Part shown: positions 29,289 through 40,432 of the stretch, piece by piece
Layout of the letters: each line of letters opens with the position of its first letter
How positions within the stretch are numbered: position 1 is the first letter of the stretch
Source of the DNA: Molothrus aeneus
Lineage: Eukaryota > Chordata > Aves > Passeriformes > Icteridae
Direction: 5' to 3'
Assembly (NCBI RefSeq): GCF_037042795.1
Contig: NC_089649.1
Location: 27,739,121 to 27,803,120 of the forward strand
DNA: 64,000 nucleotides
Notes under the pieces: generated by a model
The model's database searches: none
What the model was told of the DNA's origin: nothing
What the model saw: only the letters and a program-made list of their open reading frames with translations
Translations under genes and position numbers: made by a program

Positions 29289-30394
29289 GTACTAATCCTA
29301 GGTGACAGACAGTGTTCTCAGGGCTTTTTTGATGACAAAGACAGCAATAATGCTTCTTCATAAATAGCTGTATAATGACAACAGTCTGCAAAATCCAAAG
29401 TCATTTGGAAAAAAATCTACATTCAGAGAACAGAGTCCTCACCTTTTTTGAAAAATAGTTTCTTTATTGTGACTTCTTCTGTTTTGATTGAGCCAGATGC
29501 CAACAAATATATTTTGGGATCTATTCTTTAAAACCCGAGAACAAATTATTAGCAGAAGCCAGCAGCAAAATCACAACAGTGTACAGTTTGCAATAACAAA
29601 CTTGAGAAACAATTACCCGACCCCTTATGCATCTTTACTTTCTCTATGGTTTTTCTCCTGAAGAGCAGGATCATCACTTCCATGTAGATGCCAGGGCACA
29701 GCTCCCTTCTCATCGCAGGACTTGGTTCAGCACAGCTGCAATAGAGAACATGGATTTACACTGTCTTAATGGGCCAAGTGGCAATCCCTGGCACTGGAGA
29801 AGACCAGCACAGCCTCTATATTAATCTTGAATAACATCATCTTGCCCTTAAAACATCAAATACTGCTGACCTCTCATAAGTCTGACCCACATCTTGTGAT
29901 CAGGGCCAAGAAATACACATCATTCTCAAATTAGCATTCTTCAGTGTCACAACCCCATTAGAATTGGCATAAACAAAAGCAAGAAGCACTACTTTACCCT
30001 TCCCACCACCTGGCTTCCTCCTAGGATGGCTGTGGGCATAAAATGAAGATCATTAAAGAGGACTTTTGTATTAATGATTGAGTGTATCAGTGATCAGATA
30101 ATGGCTATATCAGCTTTCATTAGAAGTCTCAAGAAACCCATCTTTGCTATGCATGATAAACTAATTTCTTCTAGATACTTTGACAACATTGTTGATTAAA
30201 GCCTTAATGTTCACTTTATATCTGTAAGGCCAATTGTTTTTTGGTCAGTTTATTGCTTGGTGTAACAGCAAACCTGAATAGTAAATGGGCTTGAGAAGTG
30301 TTAAGGAAAACTCCACATACTGAGTATGTAGAGTTCTACCCTAAAGTATTTGCATGGGTGTTATAGATAGATTAATAGACAGGCAGACTTACAT

Positions 30395-30428
30395 ACAAAA
30401 ATATTGAGAGAACATTTATTTTGTGGCA
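30395..30428. repeat. 34-bp direct repeat, copy 2
   Basis: Partner of 29,255-29,288, same orientation, 33 of 34 bases identical. Could be the edges of an unrecognised element or two members of one short interspersed family. Confidence 0.9.
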
Positions 30429-30719
30429 AAATACAGTCCAGGTATAAAAGATATAACACTGTATTTAATCTCAATTATCACCTAAAATGTCTTGGGCCAT
30501 TAAGAACCAAGAGTAATAAAATAATAACATTAATTAACAATGGGCATTCCTGTCATCTGCCTAGAGTAACGCTTTTGCAACTTGGAATCAAGCAGATTCA
30601 GCAGAGCAGTGATAACAAACAAATGTTCAGGAGTGCAGGTATATTGGTCCTTGTTCAATTGGCTGATAAAATCTCCTGGTCTGCCTATAGCATGTTTTAA
30701 CAAGATTTCTGCGCTCAGG

Positions 30720-30970
30720 GCTTTGTTTCTTCTGTTCCGCAGACGCAGTGTAAAGCAGGTACGTGACTCCTCCAGGGGGCTAAAGTTACACCCAGGAAGG
30801 CTTGGAGCGCTCAGTGAAACGTGCCCGCCATTCCGAGCACGTCGGCCGCTGTGCCGGGAGTGGCAGGGAATCACACCGGCGCTCCAGCGCCAGGGAGAGG
30901 CACGGGGCTTTCTCTGGGGGCTCATCTCGGCAGCACAGCACCGGCTGCCATGAGAACAACTCCTGCTGGC
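30720..30970. promoter_or_regulatory. Isolated CpG-rich patch in the 5' flank
   Basis: About 18 CpGs by eye in 250 bp (e.g. CCGAGCACGTCGGCCGCTG, CACCGGCGCTCCAGCGCC), while kilobases on both sides have almost none. It begins next to splice-like signals (TTCTGTTCCGCAG and CAG|GTACGT). It may be a small orphan CpG island (distal promoter or enhancer, perhaps of a non-coding RNA) or a recently inserted GC-rich repeat. Confidence 0.45.
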
Positions 30971-32172
30971 AGGAGAGAGCGGCTTAAAATATTTGTGTGA
31001 CAGCACATTTGGACAGGTTTGCACATGCGTGAGAAAGGATAGCTATCTTGTTGAAACAAGAAAGTTTGCTCATGTCCCTTGTGGTGCCTTCTGTGTCTTG
31101 TTCTGCCCTGATTTTCCTGTTAAATCATCACAATACTCTTTTTTTATCCTTATTTCTTCGATTCCTACCAGTTTGTGGGGTTTTTTTGTGTTTGCTTTTC
31201 ACTGTGTTCATTCTTGCTCACATTTTGCTGCCATTTTTGGGATTGTAGTGTATTCTTCTGACCACACATTGACATCTGGAATATCATTTCCCTTTCCCAG
31301 CATCCTCTTTCTTGAACCTCTGGATCCATAGCTATAAGTAGGTGAATATTGAAAAGCACTCAGGGAACTGTGGTAACAGTGGTAAAATGATGGAAACTGG
31401 TATTATCTAAACCTCAGCAATTACCTTCTCTGTGAGACAATGCCTGCTGCTGAATGTCCTGCCTTACAAAGGACTTGCTTACTTGTGGTCGTCTAAATGC
31501 CAGACACTGTGCTGTCAGCATCCAGCTACTTGCAGCACCTTTTAAACCACCTCAAGTGTGGAGAAGCCAGCTGGCCTCTGCACCCCTATTCATCTGTAGA
31601 ATACCTCTGAAATCAGAGAAAGAAGCAGGTTCTGGGGACATCAGGAGAGGATCAACAGTACTCCTCTGGGGTCATCCGTCAGTCCTACACTGTGCAGCAG
31701 TGGAGTCCCATTTTTATGCCTTCTGACAGTAAAGCCGAAGGATGATTAACATGACCTCAGGGAGCAGTAAGGGAAATGGCCATCCACTGCCTGCTGGTGA
31801 TTATTGTAAGTCAGAATGATGGCCTATAGAAGGATACAAAGTGCTTCTGGCACTGAGACCATTTTTGAGTCGTGAGTGATTGTCATTCTTCCCAAGGAAG
31901 TCTTAACCATAAATAGTAGCAGTATGTGAAATCAAGTATTTAAAAACATAAGCTTATTTCAGACTAGTCTTAACAGTGAAAGTGTGACAACAGACGAGGG
32001 GAGCAAAGCATTAACAAAACTGGATAGTAAAATATACATGTCTTTTGTCAGAGTGTGAGAACTGAGATGAAAGCAGAATCTCAGGCTATTTCAATGAGAA
32101 GGTAGCCAAAGCTATGGAACATCACAACTACAGAGAAAAGACTTTTCTCTAGAGAAAAACCCCACTAAAATT

Positions 32173-32251
32173 TTCCTTCCTATAGAAATTACCTGAATTT
32201 TTCTTCCTATAGAAATTTCCTTCCTATAGAAATTTCCTTCCTATAGAAATT
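32173..32251. repeat. 17/18-bp tandem repeat, TTCCTTCCTATAGAAATT units
   Basis: Four units at 32,173-32,190, 32,200-32,217, 32,218-32,234 and 32,235-32,251. The first and last are both followed by ACCTGAA, suggesting a larger unit that was then internally duplicated. Confidence 0.9.
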
Positions 32252-34680
32252 ACCTGAAATTACACTGCTTTTTCTTTTGTTGTTTTATGAGGTACTGAAA
32301 AAGTTTGATGTACTTACTACTTTGTTTTCAGATGCTCTTCCAGACCAACAGAACCTGGAATAGTTTGATGTAGCTATCTGGGCATCCCAGGGCCAAAGTC
32401 ACAGCTCAGTGGTATGAGCTTGATTTTTCATTGCTGTGTTTTACCAGAGGTGTTTGATCACAGTGATATGAAAACCTGACATGAGACAGCTGTCATTATC
32501 TGAAGATGGTGTTAAATTGACAAAATTCTGCTTTTTAATTGCCTTTACTCTCCTCAGTTTACTAAATGTGAAAGTGAAACTAGCTCAAAACTTACATACA
32601 GGGGTAAAGCAAAACCTGTCACTTCCAAGACAAGTACCAAAATTTAAAAGGCAGCCAAGCCAAGGAGGTAGAACCTCCAGAATGTTTGCAAAGGTCACAG
32701 ACCAAAGTGCTGGAAATCTAGAAGATGCCTGAGTTGAGCTTATCCATTAAATCCTTACTGCACCAGTTCTGTACATATCTCTGATTGCATACTAGTCTCC
32801 CCCCAGGACTGTTTCCTCATTTAGTCCCTGGTCCATTCTCAGCATCAGTCTTTTCTTCATTCACACAATTGCCCCAGCTCCACACAACCATATTCCAAAA
32901 CTGAAATTTCAAATTCCCTATTTGTATAGGTTCTCTCTGTGATATCTATGTGCTTCTCAAGCATCAATGAGATGGTCTCCATTCTGTGGGATATCTTCCT
33001 TGCTTTGATAATCTGATAAAAGAGATCACTAAATTTGAATACTCTATGGGTGATGCGGACCTTTTGCTACTGTCACACCAGTTAGCAGTTCCAGTGCAGG
33101 TAATGTATCTATAGAAGGAATCCTATTCAAAGATCAGCCAGAATTGGACACTTCAGAGAATTTTTCCCTATTGCAATTCTAGCAATTCTCTTGTGTGTGA
33201 ACTAAGATTTCTTTCTTATAACTCAGAAATATGTGTAATTTGGCCAAATGAGGTATGTTCATGATGACCAAATTTCAAACTTTTTGCTTCTAAGTGCAAA
33301 GGCATTACAGCTCCTTAGAAAAGTAGTTCTCAGATAGTTATTCTTTTAGTGCAGAAAATGTGTTAGTTAAGAATGAACTCTGGAAACCAGGTAAATGATT
33401 TTATGGACTGCATACTTCTCAAATAGGGAACCTTTAGATCAAAGAGGTAAAACTTGACAAATGCAGAAGTATCTGAAAATAGGACCCAAAAGGAAAGAAA
33501 AACTATCAGGCATCCTGAACTAGCAGCAGTGATTCAAATCTTTCTCACAGTTTTTTTTTTTTTCTGGGGGCGGGGGGCATGTAAGCCCTGAAAGAACAAA
33601 TACACTTTCTGAGTAGCTGCCCCAGAAGAGTGTTGGTGCAATGCCATTTGAAAAAACCAGAATGCAGCCTTAGCACTGAGGAGCCCAAAAGCTGATTAGG
33701 TGAATGAGCCCATGCTTACTGTGTACTGGCCAGGGCATGCTTATTCTAAAGCCCCTTGTTAGTTGCTGGCATGACATCTCTGGCTTGACATTTAGATTCA
33801 TACAGCATTCACAGGGTAAAAGCCACACAAGTCCCCTTCCGTAAATGGTGGTTCTTAAGAACCATAAAGAAATGAAACTGTAGGACTGACATGGGCTGTC
33901 AGTCACAGAGAAGAGACACCTGGAGGTACTGAGTTGATCTAAGCAAATCAAGGTGGCTCTAGTAGCCAGTTCTTTGGACCCAGGCTTCAGAGCTCTCCAT
34001 TTCTGTCCTGTCAGAGTCCCAATATCGAGACAATAAGGATCCCTGTGTGTTTTGTTTTTCCTGGGCACTGCTCTTTCTCATCTGGCAGTATCCTATCAAA
34101 TGCAGAGCTGCATTGTTGACTTGCATCAGTGATGGATCAAGCCCTCTGGGAGTTGGCATTACTGGGGATCAGCAATCTGGATTCCTGCCTAGGAAGCATC
34201 AGGAAAACATCTGTACCTGAAGCAGAATCAAACCATATTCAAAATAATGGGAATGTTTAAGCTGTGATAACTTTAAAAAAAAAATCCCTCTGCTACATTA
34301 TTTTAGTAAATATTTGTAGGTGTCTATAATAGGGGGTAATCACTGCATTTCCTTTCAAACTAAAGAAGAGTAGTTTTCAGTAATATTAGATGAAAGCAAG
34401 GAATTCTAATGGATGGGTTTACCCTGATTTTTGCTGACAGATAGCACTTTTCAGCAGTTCTCAGGTGTCCTTTCTTGCAGCACACAAAAACTAGTTTGTG
34501 CCTGGTCTTTCCCTTTACTGATACAAGAATCCCATGGTAGCTGGCAAGCAGTGAAGCATCCCCCTTTGCCAGGGAGCTGGGATGGGTTGCATGTGTGGAA
34601 ATCAAGAGGGGCGGGTATGAGGAAGGTGAATAGGGCGTGTCTGGCTGCAACTATGAGAAGGAGAAATGGCATGGTGCTGG

Positions 34681-34748
34681 AAAGAGAAGGAAGGAAGGAA
34701 GTGGCGGAAGGGAAGGGAAGGGAAGAAGGGAAGAAGGAAGGAAGGAAG
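34681..34748. repeat. Purine-rich (GGAA/GGGAA)n tract
   Basis: GAAGG/GGGAA units with one short interruption (GTGGC at 34,701). All-purine on the plus strand, so it may form unusual structures and vary in length. Frames crossing it are artefacts. Confidence 0.85.
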
Positions 34749-36289
34749 TCTAACACTGCTGTAAGTCACAGTGATGAGCTGCAGCCCAAGAGGAGCTGAG
34801 TTTGGTATCATGGCTGTGCAAACAGACAGCTTTCAGGTTAGATTGGAGCCCAGGTCCCTGAGTCCATGAAATAATTTGTAGCTCAAAGGATGTTAAAGAG
34901 TTATAAGGCATTGCAGGCAATGGGGCACATGCTGGTGTGCTGTTATGGCTGTGGGTGGTGTCCAAGACATTTCCACGTGTTTCTTGCACCGATGAAGTAA
35001 AAAAGAATTTGGTTTGGGAATTTTGAGAAAACTTCTGCATCTCTTTTTTAATTTACCCTCATCTAAGAAGGAAAGGACCATACATTCAGAGTGCCCACAG
35101 GACTGGTGCTAGAAGAAAGGCTGTGCAGAAATGTGTTTCTTCCTGAGAGTGGAAAACAGATGAGACACTATTTCCATTTTCTTCAAGGGGTGCAGCACAG
35201 AGCTGCAGCCAGGTAAAAGGACATGGTCCTGAATGAAAACCTACCGTTTCCATTTCAAGGCAGGAGACTTCCTCAGGAGAAAGGGAAGGAAGCAGAGGCA
35301 GCTACTTTTCCAGTCCCCATCCACAATTCTTCTGAAACAAAAGCCCACACCCCAAGGTTAGCCTGCTCAGGATGTGGGCCACATGGAGAACCCAGAGGAG
35401 AACCAATTGCAGCATGTCTGGTTTAGAGCTCTTGGCCCCAGCAGAAGGGAACCCAAACCTAGGAACAGGGTCAGAGTCTAGCCCTGACACTGGATCCATG
35501 AGCTTTAAGAGGCCTAGGAAAAGAGCGCAAGAAAGGAAAGAGTAATTATATTAGAAAAAAACCCCAAAATTCCAGCTTGCAGTCTAATGAACTGCTGGAT
35601 TCCCCAAGGGCTTGCTTCACATCCTTTTTCTATTTCTGGTACAATGCTTAAGTAACCCTAATACTTGATGGATCTGGGTAGGTTTACAGTGGTCAATTTG
35701 TAGATGCACACTAGAGTCAGTAATAGAATGAATAAGAACTGAATGTGAATTTCAGTTTGTTTCTCTTTTTTTGAAACTTTCTTTCAGAACAACATCAATA
35801 TTTACAAAGGCAGGGCAGCTCCCATGTTTCCATGTCACAACATACTGCTCTAGCTGCATTCCTGTGAAAAAGGAAATAGGAATGGTTTCTGAACAAAAAT
35901 CAGAGCCTGTGATTTTCAACTTTCTGTCTCTCCCATGAAAGCACAGATTATGGTGAAAAGGATAATCTGGAATTGCTTTCTTAGGACTCCATCATGAGAC
36001 AGTTGTAGCTAACTCACCGATAGACTCCTGAACATAACAGTAGTCCTCAGCTCCCAGGCTGAGGGCAGGATGCACGATAAAACAGATTTGTATCCAAAAA
36101 CAAAACAAAAACCAGAAATTCCCCTCTTCCCCACCCCCCCCCAAAAAAATCCTCAAACAAACAAACAAAAGTCCCCAAACTCTACTAAATAAAAGGTTTC
36201 AGAAAAAAACCCCAAAAACGTCTGAACTGGATAGCACACTTCTTCCCCAGCACCAAAAAAGTGTACAACTTTACAGGCTGGAGTAGAAA

Positions 36290-36900
36290 GGTTATATATA
36301 GCACTGCAATTTAATCCACATGACAATTAAAAAATACATGAAATGGTCTTCCTTATGCATGAGAAAAGATTATCAGAGTTTTCCCCCTTTCCTCTTTTAG
36401 CTTATTAAAAATGTAACTCCTTCAAGAGTAATAAATTAACTCGGAACGGATTACTTAAGTGAGACACAGGTTGTGATTAAAGGAAGTTTGGAGTTCAGGA
36501 GAAGTCTGTGTTTGAAAAACGTCCTCAGTGTTTGGAGTATTGCATATAGCTTTTGACAACTAATTTGGGAGAAGAGTGGTAGGGAATGAACCTCAACAGG
36601 AAAAGCTCTTGTTTTTTGTCACTTTGTGACATTACTGAAACACTGTTTCCCCTCATTTGTATTTCCCCCCGCCCCATAAGTTTGTGTTAAAATGTATCAA
36701 AACAGAGAAAGACTTTGAAAAAGGCAGCAGAACTGTCATAAGGGATGATGCTAGCTTGTTGGGAGGTTATGCTTTATTATGTAAATCCATGTTCGGGGGT
36801 ATTTTAAAATGCATATCATATGGTTAGAAGCAGCTAATTATCTAGATAAACTATACTGCTTCCAAATGAAGCGTACAAATCCATAACATAAATGCCAGGG
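36290..36900. promoter_or_regulatory. Candidate proximal conserved element upstream of the CXXC4 promoter
   Basis: Includes GTAATAAATTAACTCGGAAC, GGATTACTTAAGTGAG, TTATTATGTAAATCCATG, GCAGCTAATTATCTAGATAA and AAATGAAGCGTACAAATCC: homeodomain and POU-like cores with retained CpGs, 0.9-1.5 kb before the CpG island. Confidence 0.25.
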
Positions 36901-37794
36901 GCACGACTTCTTGCAGATCTGCAACCTACCTGATTGACCAAAACTGCCCCTCATCTGTACCAGTCAGTCTTGCTTCATGGAGCATTGGCCACAAGGCTGC
37001 TGGTTCCTGCCAAACCCTGCTGCTCAAATCCACCTTGTCTTGCTGCTCCTGAGAAGAGGTTCCTGCAGTGCTTTCCCTTGGGTAATGCTATAGAGTTGAG
37101 TACCCCGAGCTTGAATTCAGCTTGGAGCAGAGGGAAATAAAACTTCAGTCTGCACATAAATCCTTCATTTACTTACATATAAAACCAATGAAACAGTGCA
37201 ATTTTCCCTTCTTTTTCTGTAATTTACAAATGGTTAAAATTATTTTCTTGGCAGAAACATCCATTTCTTAACTGCTTAGTGCCCATGCTGGCAGCACCAG
37301 GCTGCAGCAGTGGCTCTGTAAGTACCAGCTCTCACTCTGGAGATACCAAGAGGGGCTGGATGAAGAACTTGTGATGCATAATTTATTCAGTTAATATAGG
37401 CCTTTTCTGTGCTTGCAAGAGCTCCGGGGAAGGCAGGTGAGCTTGGCTGGGTTTTTTTCATAGTTTGCTGAAATACTTTAAGGAACTGTAGTGTGTTTGC
37501 ATGCAGTACCTGTATGTCAGCAGCTTGTTAAGAAATGTGTTTTAATGTTGGCAGTTCAGATGTGGAGTTCTCGTGGCCTGCCCGGACAGGTGCTCGGACA
37601 GGTGCCATGCACCTCTTGGGCTCTGGCACCTGCAAAGGGCAAATGTTGGCAAAGAACTTCTGGTGAGTGCCGAGACACTTGTCTAACATCCACCGTTCAG
37701 CTGGCTCTATTTCGCCTGAATGTGCCTGAAATCTGCACCACCTCACGCGTCTGAAATAAAATCATAGCGTCGGGGGTTGGTAGTCATTAGAGAT

Positions 37795-38620
37795 CTGCGA
37801 ACGCGGGTGAAAAATGACATGCAGCGTGGCCGTGCGCTGACCGGGGCACCGGCCTGCCGCTCCAGGGGCCGGGCCGGGCGAGGGCACCGCCGCTCCCCTC
37901 CGCAAACTTCCTGGGGCACAAAGTTTGCCGGCAGTTCCGCGCCGCCCGCGGGGAGGGTGACAGGGCGCAGCGCGGGGGGCGCGCCCTCCCCGCCGCCCCC
38001 TCCCCTCCCCTCTGCGGCGCGGCGCGGCCCCGCCCCGCCGGCAGCCCCGCACCGGGCGGCCGCGGCCGCAGCGCCCCCGCCGCGGGAGGGGAGCGCAGGG
38101 GGCGGCGGCGGGGGCGGCCCCGCGCTGCGCCGCGGCCCGTGCGCGCCGCTCGGCGGCCGCCCCGCCAGCGCTCGGCGGCAGCGGCGGGTGTCCGCATCCC
38201 TGCGTCCTCCCGGCGCGCTCCCTCACCTCGGCGGCGATCGCCTGCCGCCCGCCCCCGCCCTCCCCTCCCCCGCACCGCCACACGCACACGCACTCCCGGC
38301 GCTGTGTGCGAGGGCGGGCGCCGGGAGACGGGCGGCGAGCAGCGCGCCGGCAGAGGAGACCACCGCGCACACGCACACGCACACACACACACTCCCGCCC
38401 GCCCTCCCTCTGTGCCTGCTCCCCCTCTGTGCCTGCTCCTTCCTCGCCCCCCGCCGCCTCCCCTGCTCCCCCCTCCTCCTCCTTTCTCTGCAACGAGCTA
38501 GAAAGAGAGAGAGGGGGGGAAAAAGCCACTTACAGGTATTTGTTTAGTGGATCGGCGGCTTAATTTATCCCCCCCCGCCCCCCCCACCTTCCCCACCGCC
38601 CCTCGCAGTTTGTTTACAAG
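37795..38620. promoter_or_regulatory. CpG-island promoter of CXXC4
   Basis: An abrupt switch from AT-rich flank to very high GC with dense CpG begins just after 37,780 and fades by about 38,620. Several GC boxes are present, for example CCCCGCCCCGCC at 38,028-38,039 and the CCCTCCCC/CCGCCCC runs near 37,990-38,010. I see no convincing TATA box next to them, which fits a dispersed CpG-island promoter. The island lies directly upstream of the strong donor at 38,769. In mammals a divergent antisense RNA starts near the CXXC4 promoter. Such a transcript here would run left, but nothing in this sequence proves it. Confidence 0.75.
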
Positions 38621-38768
38621 TATCAAAGTTGTAATTGAGGAGCTGCCAAGGCACATCTGGATATTTTTCTTCTTCTTCTTCTTTGTGTTAGGGACTGATG
38701 TGCAACTAATTAAAGGCAGACAGGCTGGTAGCGTCTGCACACTCAAGCCCCCCCAAATAAAGAGCCTG
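38100..38768 (+). other. CXXC4: Probable CXXC4 5' non-coding exon 1 (5' end approximate)
   Basis: The 3' boundary is CCTG|GTAAGTGAC, a near-ideal U1 target, with GT at 38,769-38,770. The 5' boundary is a guess within the CpG island. The segment includes a (CA)-rich run (38,366-38,392), a 17-bp direct duplication around CCCTCTGTGCCTGCTCC (about 38,405-38,440) and an AATAAA at 38,756-38,761. An alternative is a further small intron inside it: CAG|GTATTT at 38,536 and TTCTTCTTCTTTGTGTTAG ending 38,691 would leave a 77-nt second 5' UTR exon (38,692-38,768). Long frames on both strands here are GC-composition artefacts. Confidence 0.55.
38756..38761 (+). terminator. AATAAA hexamer 7 nt upstream of the exon 1 splice donor
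   Basis: A canonical poly(A) hexamer lies inside the predicted 5' exon, and the strong 5' splice site GTAAGT begins at 38,769. Known U1 snRNP behaviour predicts that U1 bound here would suppress cleavage at such a site. The sequence does not show whether the hexamer is ever used. Confidence 0.4.
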
Positions 38769-39084
38769 GTAAGTGACTGGTTTGCTTTCCCCCCCTCATC
38801 TTTTTCCCCCTTATTCTTCGCGGGTTTTTTTTCTTTTGTTTTTTTGTTTTTTTGTTTTGTGTGTGTGTGTGGTTTCGGATTTTAGTTGTGGGGTTTTTTT
38901 AGAGGGATGGGTTGTTTTTTTGGTTTTTTTTTAATTTTGGGTTTGTCGGGTGCTCTTTTTTTTCTGTTGTTCTTGTTATCTGGGATCGTAAAAGTAGATT
39001 AATGTTAGACTTGGGCAATAAAAGGCGTCGCTGTATTAATTTATTAATTAATCTGCACCCGCCCCTCCTCCTGAATCTTAAATA

Positions 39085-39097
39085 TGACCTTTGATCT
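39085..39097 (-). promoter_or_regulatory. DR1 / TCF-like composite site in intron 1
   Basis: On the minus strand the 13 bases read AGATCAAAGGTCA, two nuclear-receptor half sites with one-base spacing (DR1, the HNF4/COUP-TF/RXR type). The embedded plus-strand CTTTGATC also matches the TCF/LEF core. It lies in a TAAT-rich stretch that looks constrained. The motif is seen directly; function is inferred. Confidence 0.35.
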
Positions 39098-39791
39098 CTC
39101 TGTCTTTGGCAGAGCAGACATGCAATATTGAACATGTACGGTCACATTTAGCTTAAGCAGGGACAGAATCGCAAAGCCCGGCTAGCAATTTCTATTTATT
39201 TATTTCATTCGTGGAAAAGAGGGCGATAGTTAGAGGGGGAGGGAAATCAATAACTGCGTCTCGGGTACCCTTTTCATGCTCCGGAGATGCATCGATTAAA
39301 CAATAATGACCCGGTTGGTGGGCACCATCATTTTCTCGCTGCTGGTGGCAATAAAGCCTGAGAGGGGATCGCGGGGAGAGAAAGGGTAGCCAGTGAGGGA
39401 AGGTTTTGTGGAGAGAAGCCAGTTTAATGCTGGGGGAAATAGGGCAAGAAAATGCATATGACTTCTGGCATAAAGGGCTGAACGCTAACATTTTATTCCT
39501 TACCAGATGCGTGGCTTTCGTACACATGGCTGGCAAAACTAGTTTTATTGAGTAGTTGTTATCGAGGACATGCAGCTAGGTTTTCCTTTCTGGAAACGAG
39601 AGAGATTGTTTTTTGGTTTTTTGGTTTTTTTTCTGTAAGCAAATCCTTCGCATCCCTCCACAAGACGACGCTTAGCCTAGAGCTTTCCGGGGCAGCCTTT
39701 GTATTGCCACTAGACCTCTGAAGGCAGCGAGAGTCTGGGTTTTTCCCTGACGTGGAAACACAGAGGTGGCTCCTGCGAGCTCGGGGTCGTT

Positions 39792-39801
<10 letters not shown>

Positions 39802-39824
<23 letters not shown>
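39802..39824. repeat. 23-T homopolymer in intron 1
   Basis: Uninterrupted T run preceded by shorter T runs from 39,790. Likely length-variable and error-prone in sequencing. Confidence 0.9.
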
Positions 39825-39969
39825 CCGACGGAAGGGCGGCCGCCAGTCCCCAGTGCAGCCGGGGGTGAGGTTCCTTCTGTAGATTTACGCTCCCTTCATC
39901 TGGATTTGTTTACATAAAGCCCGCTTTCAGAGCACGACGTTGGGAGAAGACGAAGTTTTTGCACTCGGT

Positions 39970-40055
39970 AGGTTGGGCTGCAAACGGTTCATTAATCTAA
40001 TTATGATCGTAATTACCGTAATGGATAACCATTTTGAACTAAACATACCAGAGTC
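39970..40055. promoter_or_regulatory. Homeodomain-motif cluster in intron 1
   Basis: Within about 85 bp there are repeated TAAT/ATTA cores, including TTCATTAATCTAATTATG and GTAATTACCGTAATGG, with isolated retained CpGs and no tandem repetition. This composition is typical of vertebrate developmental enhancers, but conservation cannot be shown from one sequence. Confidence 0.3.
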
Positions 40056-40393
40056 TGGAAACTAGACGTAGCCCCACGAGTGCCTCACGAGTGAGCGTTT
40101 CTGATAGCCCTGCATCAGAAAAGATGCTGGAAATATCTGAACTATTCAGGTAGAGCATCTGGAAAACAAAGAGGCAGTGTTCATAAACTGAGGGCTTTTT
40201 AAGTTATGCTTATGTTTTGCTTTAGTTCGCTCAGGCTGCCATAATTTACCTTCTTCATTGCCATGAACTAAAATACTCCCCTTCACCTCCTTGGGGGAGA
40301 AAGGAGGCGGTAGGAAATAAAACGGACGCCGTGTCCTTAGCCCCCTCCTAAACTTTCCCAGCCGGGAGCAGAAAGCCATCTTTCCCCGATGAG

Positions 40394-40432
40394 GGCTAGT
40401 TCAGCAGGTACACGGCTAGTTCAGCAGGTACA
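40394..40432. repeat. 20-bp tandem duplication
   Basis: GGCTAGTTCAGCAGGTACA occurs at 40,394-40,412 and again at 40,414-40,432, separated by one C. Identical copies imply a recent slippage event at the edge of the second CpG island. Confidence 0.9.

Larger units (their letters stand above)
20641..30700. other. 5' flank, middle part: no gene recognised
   Basis: AT-rich sequence without recognisable exons. It contains a CNE-like block (21,590-21,960), a 15-bp tandem duplication (27,073-27,102) and one copy each of a 34-bp direct repeat (29,255 and 30,395). The longest frame (22,080-22,517, minus, 145 codons) has no recognisable domain. Confidence 0.6.
30971..37750. other. 5' flank, promoter-proximal part: no gene recognised
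   Basis: No recognisable exon. It contains tandem repeat 32,173-32,251, a T14/G-rich run near 33,550, a purine-only (GGAA)n tract at 34,681-34,748, A/C-rich low complexity near 36,100-36,220, and TAAT-rich stretches (36,290-36,900) before the CpG island. Confidence 0.6.

Noticed and set aside
30743..30758. Possible 16-nt micro-exon between TTCCGCAG and GTACGT
   Set aside because: Splice signals are good, but there is no flanking gene model to join it to; mentioned only as context for the CpG patch.
34431..34799. 122-codon plus-strand and 101-codon minus-strand frames
   Set aside because: Both run through the (GGAA)n purine tract, which lacks stops; the Lys/Glu/Gly-rich end is repeat translation.
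37762..38547. 255-256 codon frames on both strands over the first CpG island
   Set aside because: Stop-poor GC-rich sequence; Arg/Pro/Ala low complexity on both strands, no domain, promoter context.
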